A DNA stretch of 7,351 nucleotides. Origin: Leptolyngbyaceae cyanobacterium CSSed165cm_216. GTDB lineage: Bacteria > Cyanobacteriota > Cyanobacteriia > Phormidesmidales > Phormidesmidaceae. Location: NCBI GenBank assembly GCA_007135385.1, contig SLIY01000441.1, positions 1 through 7,351 on the forward strand. The letters are read 5' to 3'. The notes under the pieces are model-generated. The model worked only from the letters and a program-made list of their open reading frames with translations. It did no database searches and was not told the origin of the DNA. The position numbers and the translations under genes were made by a program. Positions 5,703 through 7,351 of this stretch are shown here, one piece after another (within the stretch, counting starts at the first letter, position 1; each line of letters opens with the position of its first letter).

Positions 5703-5706
5703 CTCC
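5703..5706 (-). promoter_or_regulatory. Ribosome binding site of nrtB
   Basis: GGAG on the minus strand lies 11 nt before the ATG at 5691. The spacing is slightly long but acceptable. Confidence 0.45.
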
Positions 5707-5770
5707 AGGGCGTATAGCAGAGGAATAGCGTGAGCTAGGGGACAGGAAAGTTGAAGAAAGGGCTTTTTGA

Positions 5771-5796
5771 CACCCTTCTCCCTAGGGAGAAGGGTG
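5771..5796. repeat. Perfect 26-bp palindrome in the nrtA-nrtB gap
   Basis: CACCCTTCTCCCT (5771-5783) is followed directly by its exact reverse complement, AGGGAGAAGGGTG (5784-5796). In the operon transcript it begins 22 nt after the nrtA stop and folds into an 11-bp stem with a CTAG loop. The palindrome plus the adjoining GGGGTGAGGGC (5797-5807) resembles a GGGAGAGGG-TGGGGTGAGGG type of dispersed intergenic repeat that I recall from many bacterial genomes. A role in protecting the nrtA message from 3' decay, as REP elements do after malE, is inference. Confidence 0.65.
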
Positions 5797-5818
5797 GGGT
5801 GAGGGCAGCGGGAATTGC

Positions 5819-7123
5819 CTACACGCGCTTGATGGCGAGGCTATCGAGGTAGGCCTGAGGGTTCTCAGGGTCAAACTGGATGCCGTCGAAGAAGGTCTCG
5901 ACGCCGCGCGAGGTGCTCTCAGGGATCATGTCCTCTTGACCCAGGGCAATGGCCGCCTCGCGCCAGAGATCTTCGCGGTTGACTTCATCGACCCAGGCGT
6001 TGGTGTCGGTATCGGCGGGCAGTCTACCCCAGCGAATGTTCTCGGTCAGGAACCACAGGTCGTGGCTCTTGAAAGGGTAAGAGGCGTAGTCATCCCAGTA
6101 CTTTTGCTTCAAGTCGGGCAGCTCTTCGACCCGACCATTGCCAAAGTCAAATTTGCCCCGAGAGCGGTCGATAATGTCGTCAAAGGGCACGTTAAACCAG
6201 GCCCGCTGGGACAAAATCTGACACATCTCTTCGGTGTTTTCGGGTTTGCTACACCACATGGCGGCTTCCATAGTGCCCATCAGCAGCGCCTGAGTGGCCT
6301 TGGGGTTGGCATCGACCCAGTCAGCCCGCATGCCCAAAGCTTTCTCGGGGTGGTCTTTCCACATTTCCCCAGTGGTGAGGGCGTTAAAACCAATCTGTTC
6401 GTTCACGGTCTGCAGGGGCCAGGGCTCGCCCACGCAGAAGGCATCCATGTTGCCCACTCTGACGTTGGCCACCATCTGAGGCGGCGGCACCACAATGGTG
6501 TCAATATCTTGATCGGGGTCAATGCCGCCCGCCGCCAGCCAGTAGCGAATCCACATGTCGTGGGTACCGCCGGGGAAGGTCATCGCCGCCCTCAATTCGC
6601 TGCCCGCCGACTTGCGCTGGGCAAACACATCTTTCAACACAGAGCTGTCTAGGCCAACGTTGGTGTCAAGGTAGTCGTTCGAGAGTGAAATCCCCTGGCC
6701 GTTGACGTTGAGACGGGCCACAATGTACATCGGCACTTCACGGCCATCGGTGACAATGCCCTTGGAGATCAGGTAGGGCATGGGGGTGAGAATGTGTGCC
6801 CCGTCAATGCCGCCACCCCCAGATCCCAGTACCAGGTTGTCGCGGGTGGTGCCCCAGGAGGCCTGCTTCTCGACCGATACGTCGGTCATGCCGTATTTGT
6901 CGTAAAAGCCTTTGACCTTGGCGATAATCAGCGGGGCCGAGTCGGTCAGGGCGATGAATCCGAGCTTGGCTGTGGGGGTTTCTGGGGCGTCGGCAGGATC
7001 AATTTCTACGTCAGCCTGAGAGGTTGAAGCAGAATCATTTTGACCGCAAGCATGAAGCAATAACGTGCCAGCCGCAGCCGTACCAGTTGTCAACAAAAAC
7101 CTACGGCGATTTAATCGAGTCAT
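5819..7123 (-). CDS. nrtA: Nitrate/nitrite-binding lipoprotein NrtA
   Basis: NrtA is the periplasmic, membrane-anchored receptor that binds nitrate or nitrite and delivers it to NrtB. The 434 residues match the family (about 440). The N-terminus shows a twin-arginine motif, RRRFLL (6-11), a hydrophobic stretch, and a lipobox LLHAC with lipidated cysteine C26, so it is probably a Tat-exported lipoprotein. A disordered acidic/Thr-Pro linker (about 28-51) precedes the binding domain. Residues matching the nitrate ligands of Synechocystis NrtA are all present: W90, Q143, H188, G232 (in CVGEPW) and K261. The lysine argues for nitrate over bicarbonate (CmpA). The C-terminus FDGIQFDP (412-419) is shared with NrtC. 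The ATG has a ribosome binding site 9 nt upstream. It is the first operon gene in the window. Confidence 0.93.
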   Translation of the reverse strand: MTRLNRRRFLLTTGTAAAGTLLLHACGQNDSASTSQADVEIDPADAPETPTAKLGFIALTDSAPLIIAKVKGFYDKYGMTDVSVEKQASWGTTRDNLVLGSGGGGIDGAHILTPMPYLISKGIVTDGREVPMYIVARLNVNGQGISLSNDYLDTNVGLDSSVLKDVFAQRKSAGSELRAAMTFPGGTHDMWIRYWLAAGGIDPDQDIDTIVVPPPQMVANVRVGNMDAFCVGEPWPLQTVNEQIGFNALTTGEMWKDHPEKALGMRADWVDANPKATQALLMGTMEAAMWCSKPENTEEMCQILSQRAWFNVPFDDIIDRSRGKFDFGNGRVEELPDLKQKYWDDYASYPFKSHDLWFLTENIRWGRLPADTDTNAWVDEVNREDLWREAAIALGQEDMIPESTSRGVETFFDGIQFDPENPQAYLDSLAIKRV

Positions 7124-7130
7124 GTTTGCA

Positions 7131-7138
7131 ATCTCTCC
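7131..7138 (-). promoter_or_regulatory. Ribosome binding site of nrtA
   Basis: On the minus strand GGAGAGAT contains a GGAGAG core 9 nt before the ATG at 7123. It is the strongest ribosome binding site in the operon, in keeping with the high demand for binding protein. Confidence 0.65.
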
Positions 7139-7222
7139 AACATTATTTGATTTGCGATTCGTCAGCGAACAGACAGCATCAGGCTAAACTCAACCCAAGG
7201 GGCTAACCTCTAAAATCTTCGA

Positions 7223-7319
7223 AGGTACTCCCTAAGGGCACCTCGATTAATTGTTTTTTGGGTTAGTTAGGATCTCAAATGAGACGACCCCGGCAGGACA
7301 GTTGACTTCATTATGCCGG
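7223..7319 (-). promoter_or_regulatory. Dyad-rich upstream region of nrtA, possible control sites
   Basis: Three symmetric elements occur. AGGT (7223-7226) faces ACCT (7240-7243) around a CCCTAAGGG core (7230-7238). TCTCA (7273-7277) faces TGAGA (7280-7284) with a 2-bp spacer. CCGGCA (7290-7295) faces TGCCGG (7314-7319) across 18 bp. Any could bind a regulator or form RNA hairpins. I find no GTA-N8-TAC NtcA site in 7124-7351 and no clear promoter. None of the dyads can be assigned to a known regulator. Confidence 0.3.
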
Positions 7320-7351
7320 TAGGCTGTGAGCGATTACCCCAATCGTGCTTC

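Noticed and set aside
5936..6652. 238-codon open frame on the plus strand, antisense to nrtA
   Set aside because: It overlaps the conserved nrtA coding sequence entirely, its translation is rich in Gly, His and Val with no recognisable motif, and it is a shadow of codon bias in the real gene.
1721..7123. Bicarbonate transporter cmpABCD instead of nrtABCD
   Set aside because: The two systems are close paralogues, but NrtA here keeps the lysine (K261) and the other four nitrate-contacting residues. No cmpR-like gene is seen nearby. Substrate remains a prediction.
7311..7351. Possible 3' end of an upstream minus-strand gene such as nirA (open frame to a TAA at 7313-7311)
   Set aside because: Only about 12 codons are visible, another frame on the same strand is open for longer, and I cannot match the peptide to NirA.
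1..7351. CRISPR arrays, insertion sequences, rRNA genes or toxin-antitoxin pairs
   Set aside because: I saw no regularly spaced repeats, transposase-like frames, terminal inverted repeats with target duplications, or rRNA-like sequence in the window.

Overview
The window looks like a chromosomal segment of a moderately GC-rich cyanobacterium, perhaps of a filamentous Leptolyngbya/Nodosilinea/Phormidium type; the genus is a guess. Two observations point to cyanobacteria. NrtC carries an ABC ATPase fused to an NrtA-like binding domain, an architecture typical of cyanobacterial nitrate and bicarbonate transporters. The 8-bp cyanobacterial palindrome HIP1 (GCGATCGC) occurs five times in 7.35 kb, whereas chance predicts about one per 65 kb.

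Layout. Positions 1-111 hold the last 36 codons of an unrecognised plus-strand gene, followed by a possible terminator. Positions 112-439 are non-coding and rich in inverted repeats. A plus-strand pair follows: a Dps-family miniferritin (440-943) and, 16 bp later, a DUF1003 membrane protein (960-1583). These genes converge on a four-gene minus-strand operon, nrtA (7123-5819), nrtB (5691-4846), nrtC (4704-2704) and nrtD (2560-1721), which encodes a complete high-affinity nitrate/nitrite ABC importer. The convergent gap (1584-1720) contains a perfect 30-bp palindrome and a second nested hairpin. The last 228 bp (7124-7351) are the region upstream of nrtA.

How the genes work together. NrtA is a predicted Tat-type lipoprotein that captures nitrate outside the cytoplasmic membrane. 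NrtB is the permease. NrtC and NrtD are the two non-identical ATPases, and the binding-protein-like tail of NrtC is the known site of ammonium-responsive control in this family. All five residues known to contact nitrate in NrtA of Synechocystis are present here, including the lysine that favours nitrate (NrtA) over bicarbonate (CmpA). Neither nirA nor narB, the usual partners, is inside the window, and the gene next to nrtD is not narB.

The coding content is familiar and I see no undescribed protein system. The less ordinary material lies between the genes. Each of the three intercistronic gaps of the operon carries a different stem-loop, two of which resemble dispersed genomic palindromes. 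The convergent terminus has a perfect long palindrome, the dps upstream region can fold into a series of hairpins, and no consensus NtcA box is visible in the 228 bp before nrtA.
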